A stretch of 44,320 nucleotides of DNA, taken from NCBI GenBank assembly GCA_023415235.1, contig JAEZLP010000011.1, forward strand, positions 1 to 44,320, read 5' to 3'. The number at the start of each line of letters is the position of its first letter. The first letter of the stretch is position 1. Made by a program: the position numbers and the translations under genes. Shown here one piece after another: positions 25,606 to 33,733 of this stretch. The notes under the pieces are model-generated. The model did not search any database. It saw only the letters and a program-made list of their open reading frames with translations, and was not told the origin of the DNA. Source of the DNA: Bacillota bacterium (GTDB lineage: Bacteria > Bacillota > Clostridia > Peptostreptococcales > Anaerovoracaceae).

Positions 25606-26220
25606 CTAAGTTCTGCTGCCGCCCTTCCCCTTCTTAGAAGTGACTTCGCTCTGATCCTGCCGGTTTACCCCCTTGTTATAACCGCTGTTGATCGTTCCGG
25701 AATAGCTGCTTCTGCTGCTGTTGTAGCCATTGTCGCCGCTGTTGCCGCTGTATCCGCCTCCGCCGAGGGAATCGCTGAACCGATCCTTTTCTGAGTAGGG
25801 ATATAATTCACTTCCCGTTTCCGTTCCGTAATTTGGCTTATTGGTTTTGAACACGGTGTTGTCCGATTTCTTTTTTTCCACTACCCGTGCGCTTACAAGG
25901 TACATATGGAAGAAGAATTCAGCGACTGCCACGATGACCGCAAAGAAATACACGGATGTAATAGAATAATTAGTTACCGGCGTATATATCAAAATCAGCC
26001 AGGCAACGACGCCTCCCAGGATACCGTCAAGAACAGCGGCTGTCACATTGCCGAATCTGGGCAGAATGAGCATATCCCCGATCAGAAAATTCAGGACTGT
26101 TCCAGCAATGGCTATCATAAGCATTGTCCAGAATGAAGCAGTACCGAATATCATAAAGGCGATCCAGGCTGCCGCCATGGATATAATAAATTTAATGATC
26201 AGTGCAATTGTTGTTTTCAA
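25606..26220 (-). CDS. DUF2512 (YndM-like) membrane protein
   Basis: The 204-residue protein has four hydrophobic segments in its first 110 residues, including MKTTIALIIKFIISMAAAW and the conserved LIGDMLILPRFGN. These mark the DUF2512/YndM family found mainly in Bacilli and Clostridia; the function is unknown. The last 90 residues are a hydrophilic tail rich in Ser, Gly, Asn and Tyr (GGGGYSGNSGDNGYNSS) ending in a basic stretch, longer than the core family, and probably disordered. A good ribosome site, GGAGAG, is upstream. Confidence 0.82.
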   Translation of the reverse strand: MKTTIALIIKFIISMAAAWIAFMIFGTASFWTMLMIAIAGTVLNFLIGDMLILPRFGNVTAAVLDGILGGVVAWLILIYTPVTNYSITSVYFFAVIVAVAEFFFHMYLVSARVVEKKKSDNTVFKTNKPNYGTETGSELYPYSEKDRFSDSLGGGGYSGNSGDNGYNSSRSSYSGTINSGYNKGVNRQDQSEVTSKKGKGGSRT

Positions 26221-26403
26221 ATCAGTCTCTCCTTTCCGAAATGTTTTAGGTTATTTTCTCCACGATTCTGAAAAACATGCCGGACTGCAGCAAACTAATT
26301 TCATCAATCCATTGAAGTTTCACCAATTCATGAAATGACGGACAGGCTTTATGAATATAAGCTGTCAATTTGCAGATACTTATCCGTGAGGAGGTGAAAA
26401 AAA

Positions 26404-26586
26404 ATGAGCAGCAAAAAGAAAAACGAGCTAAAAAACAACACAAAGGACAATCCTTATGACAACTATCACGGCCATCAGAACAGCGGCGGCCAGCAGCTTG
26501 AGAATTCTACATTAACCAATAAGGATACTGGCAATTCCACCGGCAAGGACTCAAACAGCAGGAATAAAAAGAATAAGAATAAATAA
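26404..26586 (+). CDS. Small hydrophilic Asn/Lys-rich protein, function unknown
   Basis: The 60-residue frame begins at an ATG with GTGAGGAGGTG nine bases upstream and ends before a strong terminator, so it is probably a real gene despite its size. The sequence is very polar (Lys, Asn, Ser, Asp) with no hydrophobic core, no cysteine and a closing NKKNKNK. It resembles in composition the small acid- or desiccation-related and spore-associated proteins of Firmicutes, but no family is recognised. It is transcribed divergently from the DUF2512 gene. Confidence 0.65.
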   Translation: MSSKKKNELKNNTKDNPYDNYHGHQNSGGQQLENSTLTNKDTGNSTGKDSNSRNKKNKNK

Positions 26587-26598
26587 AGGATTCATTGA

Positions 26599-26630
26599 AA
26601 ATGGCTGCGCATTGGATAATGCGCAGCCAT
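26599..26630. terminator. Bidirectional terminator between small protein and DtxR regulator
   Basis: AATGGCTGCGCATT pairs perfectly with AATGCGCAGCCATT over 14 bases around GGAT. It is followed by TCATTTCCATTTCCTTATTTTT on the plus strand and preceded by AAA on the minus side; the two flanking genes converge on it. Confidence 0.85.
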
Positions 26631-26645
26631 TTCATTTCCATTTCC

Positions 26646-27134
26646 TTATTTTTTATTTCCGTTCAACTTAGATTCATTCAACCTATGCTCTTTCAGTCTG
26701 GTCTGAACTTCAGGATTGTCTTTGATAAATGAAATGTAGTTTTCAAAGCATTTGATCGTCTCGTCGCTCAGCGTATGCTCCACCTTTTCTGTCTCACTCA
26801 AGATATTCTCGTCCTTTACTCCCAATAAGCGAAAAAAGGATTCAATCATGTTGTGCCGCTCCAGCAAGCGCTCCCCCAGTTTCTTTCCCTCCGGCCTTAG
26901 TAAAATCACGCCATAGCGTTCATAATTCAGCAGATTCATCATGCCCATCTTCTGAACCATTCTTGTGGCGGAGGGGGGATGCACATTCAGCGCTTCCGAC
27001 AATTCGTTAATTCTGGTAAATCCGGTATCTTTGGACAGCCGGTAGATCATCTCAAGGTAATCTTCCATGGATGCCGACAGCAAATGCTCGTCGTTCATAT
27101 ACCCTCTGAAGGTTTTGAAGTCATTCTTGCTCAT
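26646..27134 (-). CDS. mntR: DtxR/MntR family metal-dependent regulator
   Basis: The 162-residue protein has an N-terminal winged helix (SMEDYLEMIYRLSKDTGFTRINELSEALNVHPPSATRMVQKM) and the DtxR dimerisation and metal-binding region (ERLLERHNMIESFFRLLGV, ETEKVEHTLSDETI). His residues in RHNMIE and VEHTLS and the Glu residues nearby are in the places where MntR binds manganese. It is about 20 residues longer than B. subtilis MntR, the excess being at the C-terminus. It lies divergent from an Nramp transporter, so manganese (or iron) control of that gene is expected. The mntR symbol is given on that context. Confidence 0.85.
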   Translation of the reverse strand: MSKNDFKTFRGYMNDEHLLSASMEDYLEMIYRLSKDTGFTRINELSEALNVHPPSATRMVQKMGMMNLLNYERYGVILLRPEGKKLGERLLERHNMIESFFRLLGVKDENILSETEKVEHTLSDETIKCFENYISFIKDNPEVQTRLKEHRLNESKLNGNKK

Positions 27135-27201
27135 TTTATTATTCTCACCGCCTTCAAGGCTAACCAGCCCATGCTAAATTATATGCTTGAGACAAAAAAA
27201 A

Positions 27202-27232
27202 TTACCCGGGAGTAACATTTATCCGGGATCAA
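27202..27232. promoter_or_regulatory. Paired operator-like sites between mntR and the Nramp gene
   Basis: TTACCCGGGA at 27202 and TTATCCGGGA at 27219 are direct repeats 17 bases apart. Each has partial dyad symmetry (TTAC with GTAA; ATCC with GGAT). They lie in the divergent gap, about 100 bases before the Nramp start and 70 before mntR, where a DtxR-type repressor site would be expected. Confidence 0.4.
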
Positions 27233-27334
27233 TCATAATTAATAAATAAATATGCGGAGATCATAGCCCCCTCTCTTTTTTTGAGGAGGAATTGCTCATA
27301 CATAGTAAAATTCCACAAAGAAGGTGAATATCGA

Positions 27335-28630
27335 TTGGAAAAAGAAAGTGTGTTATCAAATCCATGCAGCCTGAATCCCTTATCGATCGGAGCAAATAAC
27401 TCTATAAAGGTCTCATCCGGCCTGAGAGGCCAGCTTCAATTTCTAGGTCCTGCATTTATCGTCAGCGTTGCCTATATCGATCCCGGCAACTTTGCAACCA
27501 ATATCAGCGGCGGTTCGCTTTTCAATTATAATCTGCTTTGGGTGATACTCTGGAGTAACCTCATGGCCATATTTCTTCAGGTCATGTCCGCAAAGCTGGG
27601 CATCGCGACAGGAAAAAATCTGGCTGAAATGTGCAGAGAAGTTTTTTCCGTCCGAACAAACTGGGTCTTTTATATCGTCGCAACCCTCGCCGCAATGGCT
27701 ACTACCATGGCAGAGTTTTTGGGAGGAGTTCTGGGCTTTTACTTACTGTTCGGCATTCCGCTGAACTATGCGCTCATTCTAACGGCGTTCGTAACTTTTG
27801 TTATTGCCTATCTGCAGAAATACGGTCAAAGGGTGGTTGAAATCGTTATTACAATACTGGTAGCTGTCATCTGCGCATCCTATGTACTGGAATTGTTCCT
27901 TGCCAAACCCGATTGGCAGCAGGTGGCGCTGCACACCCTGATGCCTTCTCTTCCCAATGGCCAGGCGGTGCTGGTGGCAGCCGGAATGCTGGGCGCCACT
28001 GTAATGCCCCATGTGATCTATTTGCACTCCCAGTTGGTCCAGTGCCGAAACGGCTGTCTCACACTGGAAGAGAAAAAAAGACATTTGAAAATGGAAAAGG
28101 TCGATGTTTTTATTGCGATGAATATTGCCTTTGTCGTCAATGCTGCCATGGTCATCGTATCGGCTTCCGTCTTTTACGCCAATGGAATCCCGGTGGACTC
28201 CATAGAAGAGGCTCATCGCTCCCTTGAGCCTTTGCTGGGGGCGCTTTCCAGCGGCGCATTCGGAGCTGCTCTTCTGGCTTCCGGCTTCTCCTCCTCTACC
28301 GTGGGAGCCATGGCCGGAGAAACCATTATGGATGGGTTCATCCATTTCAAGCTGCCCCGCATGCTCCGGCGGTTGATTACCATGCTGCCGGGAATCGTCG
28401 TCATCCTGATGGGTGTGAATCCCATGAAAGCGCTCATCATGAGTCAGGTATGCCTCAGCTTTGTTCTTCCGGTGGCGATTCTCTCCATGCTGGTCATAAC
28501 CAGCAAGAAGGATGTGATGGGAGATTTCGTCAACAGACCTTTCACAAAGATCCTGGGCGGTGTAATCGCGTTCCTGATCATCAGCCTGAACGCAGTCCTG
28601 TTGTACCTTACCTTTACCGGAAGCGTTTAG
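27335..28630 (+). CDS. mntH: Nramp family divalent metal transporter
   Basis: The 431-residue protein has about eleven membrane segments. The metal site is intact: DPGNFATN in the first helix (about residue 49) and MPHVIYLHS in the sixth, where Met and His coordinate the ion. It would import manganese or iron with protons. The start is taken as TTG at 27335, with AAGAAGGTG eight bases upstream. The frame is open to 27281, but that earlier TTG overlaps a GAGGAGG and would lengthen the protein for no reason. It faces the DtxR-type regulator across a gap holding paired repeats. Confidence 0.92.
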   Translation: MEKESVLSNPCSLNPLSIGANNSIKVSSGLRGQLQFLGPAFIVSVAYIDPGNFATNISGGSLFNYNLLWVILWSNLMAIFLQVMSAKLGIATGKNLAEMCREVFSVRTNWVFYIVATLAAMATTMAEFLGGVLGFYLLFGIPLNYALILTAFVTFVIAYLQKYGQRVVEIVITILVAVICASYVLELFLAKPDWQQVALHTLMPSLPNGQAVLVAAGMLGATVMPHVIYLHSQLVQCRNGCLTLEEKKRHLKMEKVDVFIAMNIAFVVNAAMVIVSASVFYANGIPVDSIEEAHRSLEPLLGALSSGAFGAALLASGFSSSTVGAMAGETIMDGFIHFKLPRMLRRLITMLPGIVVILMGVNPMKALIMSQVCLSFVLPVAILSMLVITSKKDVMGDFVNRPFTKILGGVIAFLIISLNAVLLYLTFTGSV

Positions 28631-28670
28631 TCATTCTCCACAGCTTCCCTCTATTGACGCAGGATTGCAA

Positions 28671-28952
28671 TTACCTGATTTCTCGCCGGACGCCGATGAT
28701 CTCCGCTTCGGTATTGTTTTCAATAAAAGCGATGACATGGTCCATAATGCTGTCCGCCAGAGCGGTATGCCCGGCCACACAGGCAAGTCCCAAAACGATG
28801 CTTTGATGAAGGTCCTGATCTCCCACTTCCGCAACCGACACATTGAATTGATTCCTGGTTTTTGCAGTCAGGCTCTTCACAATCATGCGCTTTTCCTTGA
28901 GTGAATGAACCCAGGGAGCAAAAAGCCTGATTTCCATTGTTTCAATTACCAT
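28671..28952 (-). CDS. DUF503 family protein (YlxP-like)
   Basis: The 93-residue protein begins MVIETMEIRLFAPWVHSLKEKR and continues VKSLTAKTRNQFNVSVAEVGDQDL, the hallmark of the DUF503/YlxP family. YlxP of Bacilli is usually encoded between infB and rbfA, and members have been suggested to act with ribosomes. Here it lies alone between the Nramp gene, with which it converges at a 40-base gap, and an SLH protein gene. The codons just before the start give GGAGG. Confidence 0.85.
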   Translation of the reverse strand: MVIETMEIRLFAPWVHSLKEKRMIVKSLTAKTRNQFNVSVAEVGDQDLHQSIVLGLACVAGHTALADSIMDHVIAFIENNTEAEIIGVRREIR

Positions 28953-28988
28953 ATAAACCTCCTTGCCCGTAACTCATTGCTGCAAGAA

Positions 28989-29016
28989 AATAAGATGGGG
29001 GAAATCCCATCTTATT
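28989..29016 (-). terminator. Terminator of the SLH-Cache protein gene
   Basis: AATAAGATGGG and CCCATCTTATT form an eleven-base-pair stem around a six-base loop. It lies 37 bases after the stop of the gene at 29054, with TTTTCTTG following on the minus strand. Confidence 0.8.
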
Positions 29017-29053
29017 TATTTTTTGATGAAATCGCTAAAACGATCCATTCTAT

Positions 29054-30157
29054 TTATTCCGTTGCTTCTCCATCCGCTTGATAGTCCCTGTTCCACTCAG
29101 GATACTTCAGAATTTCCGGAGCCGGGAAATCGATGCCGAGAATGGCTACAACATTTCCTTCGCTGTTGTGGATCGGTGCAAACGCAGACCAGACTAGATC
29201 ATCCACATCATTATCCCAGGCAGTTGGAGCAGGAGCAGCCGTGCCGTTCATAGCCAGCAGGAATTGTCCTTCCACTTCGTACTGGTTCAGCCAGTCGTCC
29301 GGTTCCGCCGAACCGTCTACTGTGATTTCAAAGTGGCCGTCATATGGATCCAGATCTACCAGACAGTACACATAATAGGCTCCCGATTCGGTTCTGAAAC
29401 CGTCAAGCTTTGATTTGAGCTTGTCATATCCTTCATAGTCCCAGCCCTTTTGTGACTGCATAAGTAGTACATGCTGGTCTCCGAATTCTCCGTCAAGCTG
29501 CTTAGCATATTTCACAGCCAGGTTCGTGACCTTATCCATGACTCCCTTGACCTCTGCAGGAATCGCGTGGGCGGCTTCAATTTCATCAAGCAGGCTGTAT
29601 GTGATTTCCGCTGCCATCCACTTTGTCGCATTTGCTGGCAGAGAATCGGGCATTGAATCTAAAATCCCCAATTCCTTTGCCTTATCCATATAATTGTTTG
29701 GCCAGCTTCCGCCGAGCGTTGCATCTGAATAATCAGCCGCTCTAAGAAGCATTGTGACCAGTTCATTTGTTGTCACATTTTTTCCCGGTTTGAAGGTTCC
29801 ATCGGGGTAACCCTTGGTTACACCCTTTTTCACCGCATAGGCAATATAGCCTTGCGCCCAGCCATAACCTTTCAGATCTTTGAACGAAGCATTCTCCGAA
29901 TCAACTACGACAAGATCTGCTGCGGGCGGGTTCATAGCCTTGACAATGATTGTGCAGGCCTGTGCCCTGGTAAGCTCAGCATTCGGATGATAGCTGCCGT
30001 CGGTATCCCCGGTAATGATTCCCTTGTCCATCAGGACGGTAACAGCGTCTTCATAGGGCTGTCCCTGTACATCCCCCGGTACTGCAGCAAAGGCGTTTGA
30101 ACTCATTAGTGCCAGCAACACTAAGGCAACCAGCGTTTTGCGTAATGTCTTTTTCAT
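29054..30157 (-). CDS. S-layer homology protein with C-terminal Cache-like sensor domain
   Basis: The 367-residue protein has a signal peptide (KKTLRKTLVALVLLALMSS then AFAA) and three SLH modules at about 28-200: VTVLMDKGIITGDTDGSYHP with LTRAQACTIIVKAM; AVKKGVTKGYPDGTFKPGK with TTNELVTMLLRAA; and a weaker third ending TKWMAAEITYSL. The last 165 residues (SGAYYVYCLVDLDP, SAFAPIHNSEGNVVAILGIDFPAPEI) resemble the extracellular Cache/PDC sensor of chemoreceptors and kinases, especially the closing phrase about a new ligand-binding face. No membrane or signalling domain follows, so the sensor-like domain is simply hung on the cell wall. The ATG has AAAGGAAG upstream. Confidence 0.8.
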   Translation of the reverse strand: MKKTLRKTLVALVLLALMSSNAFAAVPGDVQGQPYEDAVTVLMDKGIITGDTDGSYHPNAELTRAQACTIIVKAMNPPAADLVVVDSENASFKDLKGYGWAQGYIAYAVKKGVTKGYPDGTFKPGKNVTTNELVTMLLRAADYSDATLGGSWPNNYMDKAKELGILDSMPDSLPANATKWMAAEITYSLLDEIEAAHAIPAEVKGVMDKVTNLAVKYAKQLDGEFGDQHVLLMQSQKGWDYEGYDKLKSKLDGFRTESGAYYVYCLVDLDPYDGHFEITVDGSAEPDDWLNQYEVEGQFLLAMNGTAAPAPTAWDNDVDDLVWSAFAPIHNSEGNVVAILGIDFPAPEILKYPEWNRDYQADGEATE

Positions 30158-30274
30158 AACGTCTTCCTTTCCGATGTTTATACATCCAAGTATCCAATAT
30201 ACTTATTGCTTTCATTATATTTGATAGATAGGGACCGGGGCAAGCGCAATTCACCAAGTTTATTAAAAATTCAT

Positions 30275-30784
30275 TTACACTTCTGAAATTTGAGCGGCTT
30301 GCAGTGAGACAACTTTTTTACCGCAGGCAACTGGCTGTTTCCCTACTTCCTGAAAGCCAAACTTTTCGTGGAATTTCAATGATACCGGATTTGGTGGCTC
30401 AATATCAATTTCTGCAGTGACAACTGGAATACCAATTGCTTTGGCATGCTTGAATACTTCTTGATAAAGCAATTTTCCAAGCCCTGATTTCTGCTGTTTT
30501 ACAGAGACAACCACTCTGTCAATATACAAGAATTGATCAAAATTCTTTTCAAACCATGTATAATTGACGCTGTCGTAATCCTTTCCCTCTCTCAAAGCCA
30601 ATACAAACGCTTCCACAAATCCGTTTATTTCTATCACATTTAGAATTTCAGATTCATGGTGCAAATGAGCGAGCTTTTCTTTCGTAAGAGGCGATAAAAA
30701 ATGTACCGATTCTTCATTGAGCTTTAGAATCTGTTCATAATCTAATGGTGTCGCCGGTCTTATCCGCTGTGTTTCAGTCATCAT
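30275..30784 (-). CDS. GNAT family N-acetyltransferase
   Basis: The 169-residue protein has the GNAT fold: an N-terminal RPATPLDYEQILKLNEESV helix-strand unit, the acetyl-CoA-binding segment VVSVKQQKSGLGKLLYQEVF (the usual Q/RxxGxG/A pattern appears as QQKSGLG), and the closing EPPNPVSLKFHEKFGFQEVG. GNAT enzymes acetylate amines; the substrate cannot be inferred. It lies 22 bases after the glucosaminidase gene in the same direction and may be the last gene of that operon. Confidence 0.9.
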   Translation of the reverse strand: MMTETQRIRPATPLDYEQILKLNEESVHFLSPLTKEKLAHLHHESEILNVIEINGFVEAFVLALREGKDYDSVNYTWFEKNFDQFLYIDRVVVSVKQQKSGLGKLLYQEVFKHAKAIGIPVVTAEIDIEPPNPVSLKFHEKFGFQEVGKQPVACGKKVVSLQAAQISEV

Positions 30785-30806
30785 TATAATTCTCCTTTAA
30801 AACTTA

Positions 30807-31598
30807 TCACCCTTCTTGCGATAGAATCCTTGCAGCAATTACTTCCATGACATTGTTTACTTTTAAATACCAGGATTCATCGCTTGCGTATCGCTTGTTC
30901 ACTTCTTCCAACGTAGTCCCGTTGTAATATTTCCCGTCGGCTACAAGATAGTTTTCGCTTAGATGTTTTGCAACAACGAGAATGCACTCCTCTTTGCTGG
31001 AAAACCACTCTGTTTTATTAGGATCGGAATCATAGGCTTTGTACCCAAATATATTGTTTCGTTCTCTCGCAAATTTACTTTTTCCCCATTTCGATTCATG
31101 CACAGACACTCCAACCAGGAATAATGCGCTTACACCGGTTTCTTTTTCCGCTTTGATATAAGCATCCCCCAAACCTTCAAGTGGAGTTCCTTCAAGAACT
31201 TTATTGATCATGTCAGCTGTCAATCCCGATGGTTGTTTTAAACTGAAACCCAAATATCCCCTTGCGGATGCACCTCGGGCGATTGTCTTTTCAAGATATG
31301 CAGCCTTCGTTCTTTCATATTCTCTCAGTAACTGTTCTTCCCTTTTCTTTTCGCTTACCATAACAGAAAGCTTCTTATTCATATCATCTAACTTTGTTTG
31401 CAAATCGTTCGTGTCAATCGATTCTGCGATACTGATGCCATAATGAGCTGCATCATACTTTACTTTCGGATAGGATGTCGTATTTAAGATAATTACTAAC
31501 ATCATACCGATCATTAAGGAAGCGATAATTCCTAAATATATTTTCATAAATTTACTGATATGTAACAATCCTGTCAAATTTGATCTGTAATGATTCAA
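30807..31598 (-). CDS. Membrane-anchored glucosaminidase-domain cell-wall hydrolase
   Basis: The 263-residue protein has one hydrophobic anchor near residues 18-40, a coiled-coil stretch (DLQTKLDDMNKKLSVMVSEK) and a C-terminal catalytic domain: YIKAEKETGVSALFLVGVSVHESKWGKS, RNNIFGYKAYDSDP and YNGTTLEEVNKRYASDESW. The Glu in HESKWG is the expected acid of this N-acetylglucosaminidase/muramidase group. It would cut peptidoglycan outside the membrane. The start is a TTG with AGGAGGTG eleven bases before it. It follows the bactofilin gene by 21 bases, so the two probably act together in wall shaping. Confidence 0.85.
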   Translation of the reverse strand: MNHYRSNLTGLLHISKFMKIYLGIIASLMIGMMLVIILNTTSYPKVKYDAAHYGISIAESIDTNDLQTKLDDMNKKLSVMVSEKKREEQLLREYERTKAAYLEKTIARGASARGYLGFSLKQPSGLTADMINKVLEGTPLEGLGDAYIKAEKETGVSALFLVGVSVHESKWGKSKFARERNNIFGYKAYDSDPNKTEWFSSKEECILVVAKHLSENYLVADGKYYNGTTLEEVNKRYASDESWYLKVNNVMEVIAARILSQEG

Positions 31599-31619
31599 TT
31601 TTTTTGAAACACCTCCTGC

Positions 31620-32027
31620 CTATCCCTGTTTCGTAGTATTACTTTCTTTTTTAGCAATCTCATTCTTGTCATCACTGATATCTAGATTGCCTTTAAAGTG
31701 CGCTCCATCCGCAATTTTAAACCTATTCGTACGAATGCTCCCTGTGACGACTCCTGTTGAGCTAATAATTACCTCTTTCGCCGAAACAACATTGCCGATC
31801 AGTTTTCCGGAAACGCTGATGCTTTTTACACATTTCACATCTCCGACCACTTCTCCGTGAATGATGATATTTCCGCCCGAATCAATAACTTGGTGATTAT
31901 TTGTCCCACTGCCTTCTATAAACTGCACTTTCCCGAGAATTTCAATATCCCCTTTTGCTATTATTCTTCCTTCAATAATGCTTTCCGGGCTGATTATCAT
32001 AATTGAGCTATATTTGGAACTCTTCAT
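31620..32027 (-). CDS. Bactofilin (polymer-forming cytoskeletal protein)
   Basis: The 135-residue protein is a right-handed beta-helix protein of the bactofilin family. Repeated short phrases IIEGRIIAKGDIEILGKV, IIIHGEVVGDVKCVKSISV and KLIGNVVSAKEVIISSTGVVTGSIRTNRFKI show the periodic Gly-turns of the helix. The N- and C-terminal tails are short and polar, as usual. Bactofilins assemble without nucleotide into filaments that position cell-wall enzymes at the membrane. It sits between a membrane coiled-coil protein and a glucosaminidase with tight spacing, an envelope-shaping cassette. AAGGAG lies eight bases before the ATG. Confidence 0.92.
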   Translation of the reverse strand: MKSSKYSSIMIISPESIIEGRIIAKGDIEILGKVQFIEGSGTNNHQVIDSGGNIIIHGEVVGDVKCVKSISVSGKLIGNVVSAKEVIISSTGVVTGSIRTNRFKIADGAHFKGNLDISDDKNEIAKKESNTTKQG

Positions 32028-32031
32028 TGAT

Positions 32032-32349
32032 TTATTCTCCTTCTTTTAATGTCTTAATTAATTGTTCTGCTTCAGCAACAGAATTCTGTAACGATTGTAA
32101 CTCCGCCATGTTCGCTTGATTTATTTCTTTTTCTTGTTCCAACTGCTTTTCAGCAATCTCTAATTTTTCTTTGTATTTATTAATTGTTGCTGAATAGGTA
32201 CTGTATTTTAAATAATATACGGTGCCAAATATCATTGATGCTAGTAATACAACTGTGATGGTTGCCAATACCAGCTTCGCTTTCATTGCATTTATGTACA
32301 CATAGGTTCCGTCATCCATCACAATTCGAAATCCGGATAGTATCTTCAT
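32032..32349 (-). CDS. Single-span coiled-coil membrane protein, bactofilin partner
   Basis: The 105-residue protein has about 27 polar residues, one membrane segment (LVLATITVVLLASMIFGTVYYL) and a long outward-facing coiled coil (INKYKEKLEIAEKQLEQEKEINQ and on). No family is recognised. The ATG at 32349 was chosen because GGAGG lies five bases upstream; the frame extends seven codons further without one. It ends four bases before the bactofilin start and probably anchors or times the hydrolase encoded two genes on. Its promoter is an extended -10 site at 32451-32459. Confidence 0.75.
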   Translation of the reverse strand: MKILSGFRIVMDDGTYVYINAMKAKLVLATITVVLLASMIFGTVYYLKYSTYSATINKYKEKLEIAEKQLEQEKEINQANMAELQSLQNSVAEAEQLIKTLKEGE

Positions 32350-32450
32350 TGTTTCCTCCATTCTATCCAAAGCGGTGTCACAATCTAATTTTAAAGGAGC
32401 GAAGTCATCTTCACCCTGCTTCGGAAAAGGATTTTGGGTTTTCCCGAAGA

Positions 32451-32459
32451 ATTATACCA
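32451..32459 (-). promoter_or_regulatory. Extended -10 promoter of the bactofilin cassette
   Basis: On the minus strand TGGTATAAT lies about 100 bases before the coiled-coil gene. No good -35 is seen, which is usual for extended -10 sites. The leader that follows can form competing hairpins (TTCGG with CCGAA; CGAAG with CTTCG). Confidence 0.5.
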
Positions 32460-32517
32460 TAATATAGCAGATTCTGTATACCCAAAAAGCTTAACTAATA
32501 ACATTGAGCGTAATAAT

Positions 32518-32547
32518 AAAAAAACACTGAAAATTCAGTGTTTTTTT
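32518..32547 (-). terminator. Terminator of rnpB
   Basis: AAAACACTGAA and TTCAGTGTTTT form an eleven-base-pair stem around two bases; the T-run (TTTTTTTATT on the minus strand) follows. It lies eight bases after the 3' end of the RNase P RNA. Confidence 0.85.
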
Positions 32548-32555
32548 ATCTTAAT

Positions 32556-32910
32556 AGTGTGAGCAAGCCTATAAGCCGAGTTCTGTATTTGACAATCATC
32601 TATCTAGGCGTATTGTCACCAATACGCTCAAGCGACCTACCTACCGGGCAGCGACGGGCCGCCGCCTTTTATGCCCTACTTGGTCTTGCTCCGGGTGGGG
32701 TTTACACGGCCAGCATGTTACCATACTGCCGGTGAGCTCTTACCTCACCATTTCAACCTTGCCTGTGCCTTGCGGCCATCGGCGGTGTGTTTCTGTTGCA
32801 CTTTCCTTAAAGTCACCTTCACCAGACGTTATCTGGCACCCTTGCCCTGTGGAGCTCGGACTTTCCTCGTGAATATCTGGTATCCACGCGACTGTCTGGC
32901 TTACTCACAA
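32556..32910 (-). ncRNA. rnpB: RNase P RNA component
   Basis: On the minus strand the RNA starts with GTGAGTAAGCCAGACAGTCG and carries the nearly universal GAGGAAAGTCCGAGCTCC, GGGTGCCAGA and AGGTGAAACGG-like blocks, ending in AACTCGGCTTATAGGCTTGC. The two ends pair (GTGAGTAAGCC with GGCTTGCTCAC) to close helix P1. The length of about 355 bases fits bacterial RNase P RNA; type A or B was not resolved by eye. It cuts the 5' leader from tRNA precursors together with RnpA. Confidence 0.96.
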
Positions 32911-32915
32911 AAAAT

Positions 32916-32924
32916 ATTATATCA
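32916..32924 (-). promoter_or_regulatory. Extended -10 promoter of rnpB
   Basis: TGATATAAT on the minus strand ends seven bases before the RNA 5' end. It overlaps the last codons of the Nif3-type gene. Confidence 0.6.
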
Positions 32925-33732
32925 CATTTTTAAACGGATTTGTATTGATTTCTGATTCTATTATCTGGATTTTTGAGCCAACATTTTTCCTTAATTTGTC
33001 GGCCATATTTTCCGCAAAGATCTTTTCTGTCCCATGATGCCCCGCATCGATGATGCAGATTCCCTTCTCAATCGCTGTCACGGCCTCATGGTGTCTGACA
33101 TCTCCCGTAATAAAGAGATCGCAGCCATTTTTGATGGCAGCGGGCATGGTGTCACCCCCTGCCCCCGTGCATAAAGCTACGGTGCGAATGATCTTATTGG
33201 AGTCGCCCACTGTTTTCAGCTCGCCTTTCACATCCAGCGCTTTTTCCACAAGCCTGCAGGCTGCCTCCATTGTGATGGGCTCCGTAAAGTCCCCCATTCT
33301 GCCTACCACGTATTCTCTTTCGTCTCCCTTCATGGCCGGACGCTTATTCTTTATCCGCCGTATTCTGGATAAGCCGAGAATATCAGCCAGATACTCGTTA
33401 TTGCCTCCGAAGGCGTCGTCAAAGGTCGTATGGGCGGAATAGACCGATATCCCTGCCTTGATCAAGTCGATGATGTAGTTTCCTGTAATTGAATTATTGT
33501 CAACTACATCAATTTTGCGAAATAACAAAGGATGATGGGTGATAATGAAATCGATATCTTTCATCATTGCCTCAGCGATAACTCCTTTGGTAATTTCCAG
33601 AGCGACGAGGACTCTATTGACCTCTTCGTTTCCCATGTTGATCTGCATTCCGCAGTTATCCCATTCCTCTTCGAGCTCTCGTGGGGCAATGACTTCGATC
33701 TCTGCGATCAAATCACTCATTTTCATACTCAT
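32917..33732 (-). CDS. Nif3-like dinuclear metal center protein
   Basis: The 271-residue protein belongs to the NIF3/DUF34 (YqfO) family, hexameric proteins that bind two metal ions. Metal ligands are visible in FIITHHPLLFRK (paired His), AHTTFDDAFGG and ITGDVRHHEAV, with DAGHHGTE near the C-terminus. The exact job is unsettled; the GTP cyclohydrolase annotation is weakly supported. The start is ATG at 33732, one base after the trmK stop, with GAGGAG eight bases before it. The pairing trmK-Nif3 is common in Firmicutes. The coding end overlaps the rnpB promoter. Confidence 0.92.
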   Translation of the reverse strand: MSMKMSDLIAEIEVIAPRELEEEWDNCGMQINMGNEEVNRVLVALEITKGVIAEAMMKDIDFIITHHPLLFRKIDVVDNNSITGNYIIDLIKAGISVYSAHTTFDDAFGGNNEYLADILGLSRIRRIKNKRPAMKGDEREYVVGRMGDFTEPITMEAACRLVEKALDVKGELKTVGDSNKIIRTVALCTGAGGDTMPAAIKNGCDLFITGDVRHHEAVTAIEKGICIIDAGHHGTEKIFAENMADKLRKNVGSKIQIIESEINTNPFKNVI

Positions 33733-33733
33733 T

